A DNA stretch of 64,000 nt from the NCBI GenBank assembly GCA_013178015.1, contig JABLXR010000010.1, forward strand, positions 35,831 through 99,830. The letters are read 5' to 3'. Shown here in pieces: positions 45,053-53,188 of the stretch. The translations under genes were made by a program, and so were the position numbers. The stretch is from Anaerolineae bacterium. Lineage in GTDB: Bacteria; Chloroflexota; Anaerolineae; DRVO01. The notes beneath the pieces were generated by a model. The model made no database searches. It was not told the origin of the DNA and worked only from the letters and a program-made list of their open reading frames with translations. The first letter of the stretch is position 1; every line of letters starts with the position of its first letter.

Positions 45053-45618
45053 ACGAAGAAGACTTGATTCGCACCTACAGGCTGGAGGTGACGTCGCCGC
45101 CCTGTGACCCCGGGGCGGAACGCTACAATGCCTTTGCCCACCTGGAAACCGACATAAGCGACGTGATGCCTTACCTGAACGCCGTCTGGCCCGGTGCCGT
45201 GTATGACCGCGCGGGCAAGCACCTGCAAGCGCATCGCGATGGCCGGGCGGTGACTGTTCACGAGCGCATGATCGCCGTGAGCGGCTTTCAAGAGCGGGCT
45301 GAGGCGGAGGAGGCCGTGCGCGACCTCGTGACCGAGCTCAACCGGATCTGGCGGCGACGGCACGAAATCGAGCCGCGCTACGACAAGCGGCGGCGCCCCA
45401 ACGCCCTCGAGGTCTATCGTCTGCTGCCGCGCACCAACTGCAAGGCGTGCGCCCAGGCCTCCTGCTTCGTGTTCGCCAACCAACTGGCGACCGGGCTAGT
45501 ATCGCTGGAGGAGTGCCCGGCGCTCGCCGGCCAGGAGTACTCAGAGCAGAGAGCGCGGCTGGAGGCCCTCCTGAGGGAGGCCATCCGATGCAGAAGCGCA
45601 CTCTCCTCATCTCATTGA
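45049..45618 (+). CDS. Fe-S cluster (PF04060-like) protein of the arsenic island, copy 2
   Basis: A 189-residue paralogue of the preceding gene, overlapping it by 4 bp (ATGA). Shared pattern: TYRLEV, DISDVMPYLNAVWP, a middle RRRHEIEPRYDKRRRPNALEVYRLLPRTN, then a Cys motif NCKACAQASCFVFANQLATG...EECPAL with four Cys. The two proteins probably form a heterodimer. They may deliver electrons or sense redox for arsenic chemistry; this is inference from position. Confidence 0.78.
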   Translation: MNEEDLIRTYRLEVTSPPCDPGAERYNAFAHLETDISDVMPYLNAVWPGAVYDRAGKHLQAHRDGRAVTVHERMIAVSGFQERAEAEEAVRDLVTELNRIWRRRHEIEPRYDKRRRPNALEVYRLLPRTNCKACAQASCFVFANQLATGLVSLEECPALAGQEYSEQRARLEALLREAIRCRSALSSSH

Positions 45619-45737
45619 CGGAGAAGGAACTGCAGGAGGTCATCCGCATTCTTCTGGACAAGGACGAGGAAGCGGCCCTCGAATTCGTGGACAAGCACGT
45701 GAAGCCGGCGGTTCATCGAGTACTGGACGGCGGCTGA
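45588..45737 (+). CDS. 49-residue protein, unrecognised
   Basis: Starts 31 bp inside the end of the Fe-S gene, with a strong GAGGGAGG ribosome binding site. Sequence is helical and acidic-basic (TEKELQEVIRILLDKDEEAALEFVDKHVKPAV). It has the look of a small conserved adaptor or regulator and lies between the Fe-S pair and arsM. No family known to me. Confidence 0.6.
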   Translation: MQKRTLLISLTEKELQEVIRILLDKDEEAALEFVDKHVKPAVHRVLDGG

Positions 45738-45912
45738 AAGGCGATCATCACGGCGGCGGGCGCCGCCGCCATTCCCCGAAGTTAGGGCCGATCTGGGCTC
45801 CGGGGAACCGCAGCCTACGCGGTGCCGTGGGGCCCGGACCCAGGCGAGGTGAGGTGATTGGTGCCCATTTGGCAGCGGTGTTCTGGAAGCCGCTGATACC
45901 AACTGAGGAGAT

Positions 45913-46677
45913 ATGCGAGTGGACGCAAGCGGAGTGAAGAGCGAAGTGAGACGCAGGTACGCCGAGGCGGCCCGCGGGGGCGGCTGCTGCTGCGGCGGTG
46001 GCGGCAGCAGCGGTTGCTGCCCGCCCGGCAGCACTCAGGACGCGCCCCTGGTGGATTATGGCGAGTTGGCTCGCGATGTGGCGGAGGGGTCCGACCTGGG
46101 CCTGGGCTGCGGCACGCCCACCCGCTTCGCCGACCTTAGACCTGGGGAGGTAGTGCTGGATCTGGGGAGCGGCGCCGGCGTGGACGTCTTCCTGGCGGCC
46201 AAGGCCGTGGGTCCCGAGGGAAGGGTCATAGGGGTGGACATGACGCCGGAGATGATCGCCCGGGCTCGGGCCAACGCCGCTCGAGCCGGGTTCGCCAACG
46301 TCGAGTTCAGGCTGGGCGAGATCGAGGCTCTGCCAGTGGCGGACACCAGCGTGGACGTGGTGCTCTCCAACTGCGTCATCAACCTAGTGCCGGACAAGGC
46401 GAGGGCGTTCGGCGAAATCCACCGGGTGCTCCGGAGAGGCGGGCGATTCTGCCTCTCCGACATCGTCTCCTACGGGGACGTGCCGGCAGAGGTGCGGCAG
46501 GATGCTGGCCTCTGGGCCTCGTGTATCGCCGGGGCGCTGGACAAGGACGAGTACCTGAGGCTGATCGAGGAAACGGGGTTCGGCCAGGTTCGGGTGCACC
46601 ACCTGGAGGAGTACGGCCAGTTCCGCGGCCAGGGCTACGGCTTCGCCAGCATCACGGTGGAGGGGCGGAAGGCGTAG
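45913..46677 (+). CDS. arsM: Arsenite S-adenosylmethionine methyltransferase
   Basis: A 254-residue class I methyltransferase. SAM motif VLDLGSGAGVDVFLAA, then GVDMTPEMI. Arsenic-binding cysteines are present in the expected places: a CC pair in GSSGCCPPG near the N-terminus (preceded by a CCC run), LSNCVINLVPDK and WASCIAGAL. It methylates As(III) to methylated species, which the ArsP-like permease could export. ATG follows GAGGAG. It has a 175-bp gap upstream and ends the island. Confidence 0.95.
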   Translation: MRVDASGVKSEVRRRYAEAARGGGCCCGGGGSSGCCPPGSTQDAPLVDYGELARDVAEGSDLGLGCGTPTRFADLRPGEVVLDLGSGAGVDVFLAAKAVGPEGRVIGVDMTPEMIARARANAARAGFANVEFRLGEIEALPVADTSVDVVLSNCVINLVPDKARAFGEIHRVLRRGGRFCLSDIVSYGDVPAEVRQDAGLWASCIAGALDKDEYLRLIEETGFGQVRVHHLEEYGQFRGQGYGFASITVEGRKA

Positions 46678-46746
46678 CAGTCGCCCCCGACCGCCGTCCG
46701 GGCTACGGGACGGCCGCCGCCACAGACACCTCTCCACGGGGACCCT

Positions 46747-46812
46747 CCCCCGTCCGCGTAGGCGGACGGCCAGCCGCAGGCTCCCTAGCCCCGACGTCGG
46801 TCGAGGGCTACT
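46747..46812. repeat. Direct repeat A, copy 1
   Basis: About 62 bp with CGGACGGCCAGCCGCAGG and CTCCCTAGCCCCGAC; the second copy is at 46856-46917. The GTCCGCGTAGGCGGAC stem forms a hairpin. Confidence 0.8.
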
Positions 46813-46855
46813 ACAGAGCGCTTGCCGCACCCCCCATCCCCCTACAGCGCCGCTC

Positions 46856-46917
46856 TCCCGTCCCCGCCGGCGGACGGCCAGCCACAGGCTCCCTAGCCCC
46901 GACCTCGGTCGAGGCTA
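46856..46917. repeat. Direct repeat A, copy 2, reaching the permease stop codon
   Basis: Matches 46747-46812; its 3' end contains the CTA that is the stop codon of the minus-strand permease. The 237-bp gap 46678-46914 is otherwise empty. Confidence 0.8.
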
Positions 46918-47718
46918 CTTCCCCGTCCCGGCCAGCATGCCCATGACGAACCATCTCTGGAAGGAGAGGAAGAAGAGAGCCGGCGGAAGCAGCGCCAGGG
47001 TGGCCGCCGCCGTCAATCCACCGTAGTTGGTTCCCCATGCCCCCAGGAACCGCAACAGCGCCTGGGGCAGCACGGCGAGGTGGGGTGAAGTGGTGAAGGC
47101 GAAAGCGTAGAGGTAGTTGTTCCAGGAGTTGATGAAGACGAAGATCGAGACGGCGATCAGGCCCGGCGCCGCCAGCGGAATGCTGATCCGCCGCAAGCTC
47201 CCCAGTCTGGAGCATCCGTCCATCCTTGCCGCCTCCTCGATCTCGATGGGTATCGAGACGAAGAAGCCACGCACCATCCAGACGGCAAAGGGGGTGTTGA
47301 ACACCACATTGGCCAGCACCACGGCGAACAGGGTGTTGTAGAGGCCGAGAAGGCGCATGTATACGATCAATGGCACCAGCACGGCGATGGCCGGCAGCAG
47401 GGGCAAGACCAGCAGGAGGACGCTCAGCCGCTTGCCCGGGAAGTCGAACCGGGCCAGAGCGTAGCCACCCATGATGGCCATCGGTAAGGCCGTGATGATG
47501 GCCCCGAGCGAGACGAGCAGGCTATTCCTCAGGTAGAGCACGAACAGGGGCTGGCTGAGGATGTAGCGGTAGCTCTCCAGGTGTACGATGCCGACGGTGC
47601 GGCTACCCACTCCCAGCGGGGCCGTCAGAGACGTCTTGATCGCCCAGGCGATGGGAAAGAGCACCACTACAGCGATGGCCACGATGCCCATCCAGGCTAG
47701 TATCCCCCGCCACCTCAC
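46915..47718 (-). CDS. Sugar ABC transporter permease (MalG type)
   Basis: A 267-residue permease with six helices and the EAA-loop signature IEIEEAARMDGCSRLGSLRRISIPLA. It overlaps the upstream permease gene by 4 bp (ATGA) and is the last gene of a second sugar importer, arranged solute-binding protein, MalF-type, MalG-type. No ATPase gene follows. The stop codon lies in a direct repeat. Confidence 0.92.
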   Translation of the reverse strand: MRWRGILAWMGIVAIAVVVLFPIAWAIKTSLTAPLGVGSRTVGIVHLESYRYILSQPLFVLYLRNSLLVSLGAIITALPMAIMGGYALARFDFPGKRLSVLLLVLPLLPAIAVLVPLIVYMRLLGLYNTLFAVVLANVVFNTPFAVWMVRGFFVSIPIEIEEAARMDGCSRLGSLRRISIPLAAPGLIAVSIFVFINSWNNYLYAFAFTTSPHLAVLPQALLRFLGAWGTNYGGLTAAATLALLPPALFFLSFQRWFVMGMLAGTGK

Positions 47719-48614
47719 TGTGTCTCTCCTTCCCCAATGAGACGTAAGTACAGGATCATGAAGACGATGCTGAGGACGATCAGAATCACGCCTATGGCCG
47801 AGCCGATTCCGATGTTGAAGTATATGAAGGCCTCCTTGAAGAGCCTCACGCCGGCCACCTCGGTCACGTACCCCGGCCCTCCCTGAGTCAGGGAGTACAC
47901 TCCTTCAGCGTCCTGGAGAGTCCAGATAGTGATGAGCAGAACGGCCACGAAGAGCTGATTGCGGGTGAGAGGCAGGGTGACGTAACGGAACTGAGCCCAG
48001 CCCCCGGCACCGTCTACCTTAGCCGAGTCGTACAGCTCCTGCGGTATGCCCGTGAGGCCGGCGGCTATGAGCAGCATCTCGAAGGGGAAGGAGCGCCAGG
48101 CGCTGTGGACGATGATAGTGAGCAGGGCCAGGTTGGGTTCGACGAGGAACAGGTACCTTCGGCCTGTCAGCCATGCTAGCAGCTGGGTCACCGGTCCGGA
48201 GTAGGGGTCAATCATGGTGCGGAAGAGGATAGCACTCACCACGGGCGCGATGATCCAGGGAAGCATGAAGATAGTGCGGAACGTGCCAGCGCCGCGGAGC
48301 TTGCTGCTGATCAGGATGGCTGCCAGGTAGGCCAGGGGGACAGACAGAGCCAGAACCCCGATCAGGTAGCGGAGGGAGGCCAGCAGGTTGCCCAGGAAAC
48401 GGCCTTCGCCGAGCAGCAGGGCGAAGTTGGCCAGCCCCACCAGCTCCGATGCGGCACCCAGTGGCGTCCGCCGCAGACTGAAGTAGAAGATGCTGCCTAG
48501 CGGCCAGGCGAGGAACAACAGCAATACCAGGACAACAGGCAGGAGCAGGATGTAGGGGAGCCTGTACTTGCTTAGCAAGTACAGGCTCCGACCAGTCCGG
48601 CGAGGAGCAAGCAT
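47715..48614 (-). CDS. Sugar ABC transporter permease (MalF type)
   Basis: A 299-residue permease with six helices and the EAA signature ELYDSAKVDGAGGWAQFRYVTLPL. The first 20 codons hold a perfect 15-bp hairpin (48557-48589). The start ATG is preceded directly by AGAGG. It follows the solute-binding gene by 7 bp, so the hairpin is the only visible device to lower permease expression. Confidence 0.9.
   Translation of the reverse strand: MLAPRRTGRSLYLLSKYRLPYILLLPVVLVLLLFLAWPLGSIFYFSLRRTPLGAASELVGLANFALLLGEGRFLGNLLASLRYLIGVLALSVPLAYLAAILISSKLRGAGTFRTIFMLPWIIAPVVSAILFRTMIDPYSGPVTQLLAWLTGRRYLFLVEPNLALLTIIVHSAWRSFPFEMLLIAAGLTGIPQELYDSAKVDGAGGWAQFRYVTLPLTRNQLFVAVLLITIWTLQDAEGVYSLTQGGPGYVTEVAGVRLFKEAFIYFNIGIGSAIGVILIVLSIVFMILYLRLIGEGETQ
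48557..48589 (-). promoter_or_regulatory. Perfect hairpin inside the 5' end of the permease gene
   Basis: 15-bp arms (GGAGCCTGTACTTGC / GCAAGTACAGGCTCC) with a 3-nt loop, starting 25 nt after the ATG. It should slow translation initiation or stop mRNA decay at this point. The role matches that of the stem-loop at 6542-6580 in the other sugar operon. Confidence 0.65.
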
Positions 48615-48621
48615 CCTCTAG

Positions 48622-50010
48622 CTACTTGCCAGCGTACTTAGCGTTCCATTCGTCTTCGAACTTCTTCAGCGTCTCTGGTATGGACCCCTTCATCACCAGG
48701 ATCTCCTGCAGACACGCCGCGGCCGTGTCGGCCAGCTCGGGGTAGTGGACCGTTGGCGGCATGGGCCTGCCCTTGCGGGCAGCCTCAAGCCACGTCTGGT
48801 AGAACTTGCTCTTGAACTCAGGCCGGTCCCACAGCGAGAGGCGTGCCGGCAGCCCAGCATCAGGGAAGTTGTAGAGGTTATCTGCGTCTAGCAGATACTC
48901 GAGGAAGGTGAACGCCTCATCACGGTGCTCGCTCAGACTGTGGATGGACAGGGTCCAGGCGTTGGTGAACTGAGCCCCGGGCACTGTGGGCGTCACCATC
49001 ACGCCTCCAGTGTCCTCCGCACACGCCTCCGTGGCCGGGAAGCATCCTTTGACGAAGCCTCCCTCCTCCAGGCTCACGATCCAGTAGCTGCCGAATCCCC
49101 AGCCCATCGCCAGGCGACCTTCGAGGAAAGCGACCAGGATAGCGTCGTCGTAGGTTCCACCGACTGCGCTTTCCGGGGTTACCTTCTGGGTGTAGACCAG
49201 GTCATAGATGGCTTCTGCCGCTGCCATCCCGGCGTCCGAGGCAAAGGTCGCCTTCTTGGTCTCGGGGTCCCACAGTTCGCCGCCGAAGTTCCAGATCAGA
49301 GGGGCGAAATACAGCTCGATGGTGGCCCGGGAGGGGCCGAAGTACATGCCCAGTCCCCAGACATCGTCCGTGGTCAGGGCCTGGGCGGCCTCCAAGCACT
49401 CCTCCCAAGTGGTGGGTGGAGCATCGGGGTCGAGCCCGGCCTCGGAGAACATGTCTCGGCGGTAGGCCACACTGCGGGTGTGCACACCGCTAGGGATTCC
49501 GATCTGCACATCGCCCTGGCTGCCAGAGGCCCAGACGGGGCTCCAGTTGAAGTCCGCCCTCTCCTCTTCGCTCCACTTGGCCAGGTAGGGCGTCAGGTCA
49601 ATGAAGTCCCCCACCTCGAAGTGCTTGGCCATCAGCTGGGGAGAGCCGAACATCACATCGTGCTTGATGCCAGCCTCGTAGTCGAGTACAGAACGGTCGT
49701 CTATCTTATCCCAGTCGAAGTACTCAGGCTCGACGTTGATCTCCGGGTGCTTCTCCTCGAAGGAGGACACCATCCGTTCCATCCACTCGTAGTTGAACTT
49801 CTGTGCGGGGCTCTGCAGGGGGTCAAAGTAGTGGGCCCACTTGATGGTAGTCGGCCGCTGTACCACAGGGCTGGGCTCTGGTGCCCCAGGCGCGGCAGGC
49901 GCGGGAGTCAGGGTTGCACATGCTCCCAGGCCGATGCTGGCCAGGCCCAGTGAGCCGATGCGGAGCAGTTCGCGACGACTTACCTTCCGGTGCGGTCTGC
50001 GCATCTCCAT
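48622..50010 (-). CDS. Sugar ABC transporter substrate-binding lipoprotein
   Basis: A 462-residue solute-binding protein. Signal with SRRELLRIG and lipobox GLGAC (Cys about 31), then an Ala/Pro linker. Mature features: YFDWDKIDDRSVLDYEAGIKHDV, DLTPYLAKW, IGIPSGVHTRSVAYRRDMF, and MGWGFGSYW. ATG 50010 follows GAGGAGG. Heads the second sugar importer operon, with a promoter at 50261-50289 and a leader of about 245 nt. Substrate unknown. Confidence 0.93.
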   Translation of the reverse strand: MEMRRPHRKVSRRELLRIGSLGLASIGLGACATLTPAPAAPGAPEPSPVVQRPTTIKWAHYFDPLQSPAQKFNYEWMERMVSSFEEKHPEINVEPEYFDWDKIDDRSVLDYEAGIKHDVMFGSPQLMAKHFEVGDFIDLTPYLAKWSEEERADFNWSPVWASGSQGDVQIGIPSGVHTRSVAYRRDMFSEAGLDPDAPPTTWEECLEAAQALTTDDVWGLGMYFGPSRATIELYFAPLIWNFGGELWDPETKKATFASDAGMAAAEAIYDLVYTQKVTPESAVGGTYDDAILVAFLEGRLAMGWGFGSYWIVSLEEGGFVKGCFPATEACAEDTGGVMVTPTVPGAQFTNAWTLSIHSLSEHRDEAFTFLEYLLDADNLYNFPDAGLPARLSLWDRPEFKSKFYQTWLEAARKGRPMPPTVHYPELADTAAACLQEILVMKGSIPETLKKFEDEWNAKYAGK

Positions 50011-50177
50011 GACTTTCCTCCTCGAATGACCGGAGTACGGGCTCGGGCTGCCGCTGCAGGCCTCGAGCCTACACGACCGAATGAATCACTCCTTCGTGAC
50101 TGCCCGTCGCCATGAGTTGATGCGGCATCAGTCAACCAGGGCTAGCCGAGACCAGGCACGGTACCGGGCTGGTCCAT

Positions 50178-50222
50178 CCTGGTTCTGGGTGCGGAATCAG
50201 AACTAGACATCACCTCCTTGTC
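50178..50222 (-). promoter_or_regulatory. Leader element: strong Shine-Dalgarno sequence followed by hairpin
   Basis: In the leader RNA of the sugar importer, AAGGAGGTGATG matches the anti-Shine-Dalgarno almost end to end, followed by GTTCTG-N9-CAGAAC. The ATG in it opens a 22-codon frame ending in TAG, but the spacing to GGAGG is too short for normal initiation. It may be a leader peptide, a decoy ribosome site or a regulatory element. Confidence 0.4.
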
Positions 50223-50260
50223 AGCAAACAGACTCTCCGAAGGCCACGATACCTTTAGGC

Positions 50261-50289
50261 ATTATATCGTCACCTGCGCCCAACTTCAA
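50261..50289 (-). promoter_or_regulatory. Promoter of the second sugar importer operon
   Basis: Minus-strand TTGAAG (50284-50289), 17-bp spacer, TATAAT (50261-50266). The rest of the 530-bp gap 50011-50541 holds no gene. Confidence 0.7.
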
Positions 50290-50541
50290 TCCCTTATCTC
50301 CAGGATTTCCTAGAACTGCATCTCGGGAGGCACACCAGTGCGCACCGCCCACGCTCGACGCCAGTAGGCCTGGCGGCCTTCGGCCAACAGCGGTGCGGCC
50401 TGTCTCACGCTGTCGAGTTGCTGTCCGGCCAGCTCCTCCGGGGCAGTCACCGCACCATGGTGGCCATGCTATGTGTGCACCGGGGCACGGACGCGGGTAG
50501 AATCCCCTCATGCCATCGCCACTTGAGGGAGGCCGACTCGC

Positions 50542-52176
50542 ATGAGATGGGCTCGCCGGATGGTCGTAGTGGTGTTACTCCTCGCCGGCCTGGCCCTGCC
50601 GGTCCCGGGACGCGCCCAGGGTCCGGTTGTGAACGCTTATCTGTTCTTCAGTGACTCCTGTCCCCACTGCCATAGGGTCTGGGATGAGTTTCTCCCCCCG
50701 CTACTGGAGCAGTATGGGGACAGTCTCCGCGTTGAGCGCATCCTGGTGGACGAGCTTGAGGGGTACCGGTTGCTGCAGTACGTGGATGCTGTGGCTGGCG
50801 TGCCCAGGGACCAACGCGGCGTCCCCCAGATGCTCATCGGTGAGCGCATACTCATCGGCAGCGACAACATCGAAGAGCACTTCGTCCCCCTGGTGGAGCA
50901 CTACCTGGAGCGGGGCGGGTTCGAGCTACCCAGCCGGGAGGAGCTGGTACGCCAGATGCTGGAGGCAGAGGCGGCCGCCGCCACGCCGACGGAGGGCGCC
51001 GCTTCACCGGCCCCGACGACTGCAGCCCAGCCCACCCCTACTGCCCCGCCTGCCGCCACCAGTCAGCCCACGGCCTCGCCCCCGGCCGGGACCGCCGACA
51101 ATCCCAGGCCCATCTACCTGGCCTACTTCTTCCAGCCCGGGTGTGACGTGTGTTCCCAGGCGGAGCTGGACCTCAAGGCTCTGGAGCAGGTCTACCCGCA
51201 ACTGGTGGTGGAGCGGTACTCCGCGGTGGACGACGCCGGCCTGGCGGAGTGGCTGGGAGAGCAGTACGGCGTTCCACAAGACCTACGGCTGGTGGCGCCG
51301 GCAGTGTACGTGGGTGGCGAGCACCTGATGGGGAACGAAGCCAACTACGAGGGGATGGAGGCGCTGATCCGGAAGTACCTGGATGAGGGTGCACCCCGGA
51401 CCTGGGAGGGTTGGGAGCAGGAGCGGGCCGCCGCCGAGGCTCGGGTGGTGGATCGGTATCGTTCCTTCGGCCTTCTGACGGTGGTGGCTGCGGGGCTGGT
51501 GGACGGGGTGAACCCCTGCGCCTTCGCCACGCTGGTATTCTTCGTGTCCTACCTGACGGTGATGGGACGGGGCCGGCGACAGATCCTGGCCACGGGCATC
51601 GCCTTCACGGCGGCGGTGTTCGCTACCTACCTGCTCATCGGCCTGGGTCTGTACCGCCTGCTCGCCACCATCCCCGCCATCGCCACCGCCGGCCGGGTGA
51701 TCTACGCCATCACGGCCGTAGTATGCCTCGCGCTAGCCCTGCTGAGTCTGTACGATTTCTGGCAGGCGCGTAAGGGGCAAGCGGCCGACATGGCCCTGAG
51801 GCTCCCGACCCGCCTTCGGAGACAGGTCAACCGCGTGATCCGGGAGAGCATGGGCCCGGGCAGGGCGGCAGGAGCGGCCCTGGTCGCGGGGGTATTGGTG
51901 TCAGTGGTGGAGCTGGCGTGCACCGGCCAGATCTACCTACCCACGCTCATGTTCGTGGCCGGGCGCCCCGAGCTGCGCGCTACTGCCGTGCCTCTGCTGG
52001 CGGCGTACAACCTGGCGTTCGTGGCCCCGCTGGTGATGGTGTTTGGGGTGACAGCCTACGGGGTGGGATCGGATCGGCTGCGGTTGCTGCTGGCCCGGCA
52101 CACGGCCACGGTGAAGCTGCTCACGGCGGCACTGTTCCTCGGGCTGGCCGCCTGGCTGGTGACGCTGCTGGTGTAG
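50542..52176 (+). CDS. Fusion of two thioredoxin-like domains with a CcdA/DsbD-type thiol-electron transporter
   Basis: A 544-residue protein. Signal peptide (1-25), thioredoxin-like domain 1 with SDSCPHCHRVW (about 28-145), a Pro/Thr/Ala linker (about 150-185), thioredoxin-like domain 2 with PGCDVCSQAEL (about 188-285), then about six membrane helices with the two DsbD/CcdA Cys sites VNPCAFATLVFF and ELACTGQIYLP. In DsbD the membrane part passes electrons from cytosolic thioredoxin to outside domains. Here two outside domains sit before it in one chain. Probable function: periplasmic/extracellular disulfide reduction or cytochrome c maturation. ATG 50542 is preceded by a weak site. Confidence 0.85.
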   Translation: MRWARRMVVVVLLLAGLALPVPGRAQGPVVNAYLFFSDSCPHCHRVWDEFLPPLLEQYGDSLRVERILVDELEGYRLLQYVDAVAGVPRDQRGVPQMLIGERILIGSDNIEEHFVPLVEHYLERGGFELPSREELVRQMLEAEAAAATPTEGAASPAPTTAAQPTPTAPPAATSQPTASPPAGTADNPRPIYLAYFFQPGCDVCSQAELDLKALEQVYPQLVVERYSAVDDAGLAEWLGEQYGVPQDLRLVAPAVYVGGEHLMGNEANYEGMEALIRKYLDEGAPRTWEGWEQERAAAEARVVDRYRSFGLLTVVAAGLVDGVNPCAFATLVFFVSYLTVMGRGRRQILATGIAFTAAVFATYLLIGLGLYRLLATIPAIATAGRVIYAITAVVCLALALLSLYDFWQARKGQAADMALRLPTRLRRQVNRVIRESMGPGRAAGAALVAGVLVSVVELACTGQIYLPTLMFVAGRPELRATAVPLLAAYNLAFVAPLVMVFGVTAYGVGSDRLRLLLARHTATVKLLTAALFLGLAAWLVTLLV

Positions 52177-52324
52177 AGATCGGCCGCCGCCAAGCCGGGG
52201 CACGCTGAGCAGCGAGGAGGCAGCCTGGCACCACGAAGGGTGCCACCCCGAACTGAGATCCCGGGCGGAGTCGAGGGTTTCGCCGGGGTCCATCCGCTGC
52301 ACTTCGACCGGAAGGAGGACACCG

Positions 52325-53188
52325 ATGACCACCGTAGCTCTGTTCGGTGCCGGCGGCAAGATGGGGTGCCGCATAACCGACAACCTGATGCGTCACCCGG
52401 CCTACCGGATGCTCTACGTCGAGACGGGACCGGCCGGCCTGGAGCAGCTCAAGGAGAGGGGCCTCTCGGCCACGCCTTACGCTGAGTCCGTCCCTGAGGC
52501 CGACGCCATCGTCCTGGCCGTGCCGGACGCCCTGGTCGGCTTCGTCGCCTCGGAGCAGGCGGTGCCTCTGGCCCGTCCGGGGACGCTGGTCGTCTGTCTG
52601 GATCCAGCAGCGCCCTTTGCCGGGGTACTGCCTGCCCGCAGCGATGTCACCTACTTCGTCACCCACCCCTGCCATCCCTCTGTCTTCTTGCGCTCCGCTG
52701 ACCCCAGCGTCCTGGACGACTACTTCGGCGGCGTGAGGGCTCCTCAGCACATCGTCTGCGCCCTGATGCAGGGCCCCGAGCCCGACTACGCCCGGGGCGA
52801 GGCCCTGGCGAGGGACATGTTCGCCCCCGTGCTCAATGCCTACCGGGTGACGGTGGAGCAGATGGCCCTCCTGGAGCCGGCGCTGTCGGAGACGGTGGCT
52901 GCTACCTGCCTCACCGTGGTGCGGGAGGCCATGGACGAAGCCATCCGCCGGGGCGTACCGGCGGAGGCGGCACGCGAGTTCCTGCTCGGCCACATCCGCA
53001 TCAACCTGGCCATGTTCTTCGGTGTCATAGACACTCCCCTATCGGACGGGGCCCAGCTGGCCGTGGCCCGCGCCAAGAAGGAGCTGTTCCGGCCTGACTG
53101 GAAGCGGGTGTTCGAGCCCGAGGCCCTGCTGGAGAGCATCCGGGCTATCACTCAAGCCGAGTCGGCGGGCAGAGCACGGCGACGATGA
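52325..53188 (+). CDS. NAD-dependent oxidoreductase, 6-phosphogluconate dehydrogenase C-terminal-like (ApnO-type)
   Basis: A 287-residue protein with a Rossmann N-terminus (VALFGAGGKMGCRITDNL) and a helical C-terminal dimer domain. THPCHPSVF, DYFGG, VCALMQGPEPDYARGEALA and GHIRINLAMFFG resemble the group that contains D-apionate oxidoisomerase and related sugar-acid enzymes. ATG follows GGAAGGAGG. It shares an ATGA overlap with the next gene, a sugar isomerase, so the two very likely act in one sugar-acid pathway. Exact substrate is inference. Confidence 0.75.
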   Translation: MTTVALFGAGGKMGCRITDNLMRHPAYRMLYVETGPAGLEQLKERGLSATPYAESVPEADAIVLAVPDALVGFVASEQAVPLARPGTLVVCLDPAAPFAGVLPARSDVTYFVTHPCHPSVFLRSADPSVLDDYFGGVRAPQHIVCALMQGPEPDYARGEALARDMFAPVLNAYRVTVEQMALLEPALSETVAATCLTVVREAMDEAIRRGVPAEAAREFLLGHIRINLAMFFGVIDTPLSDGAQLAVARAKKELFRPDWKRVFEPEALLESIRAITQAESAGRARRR

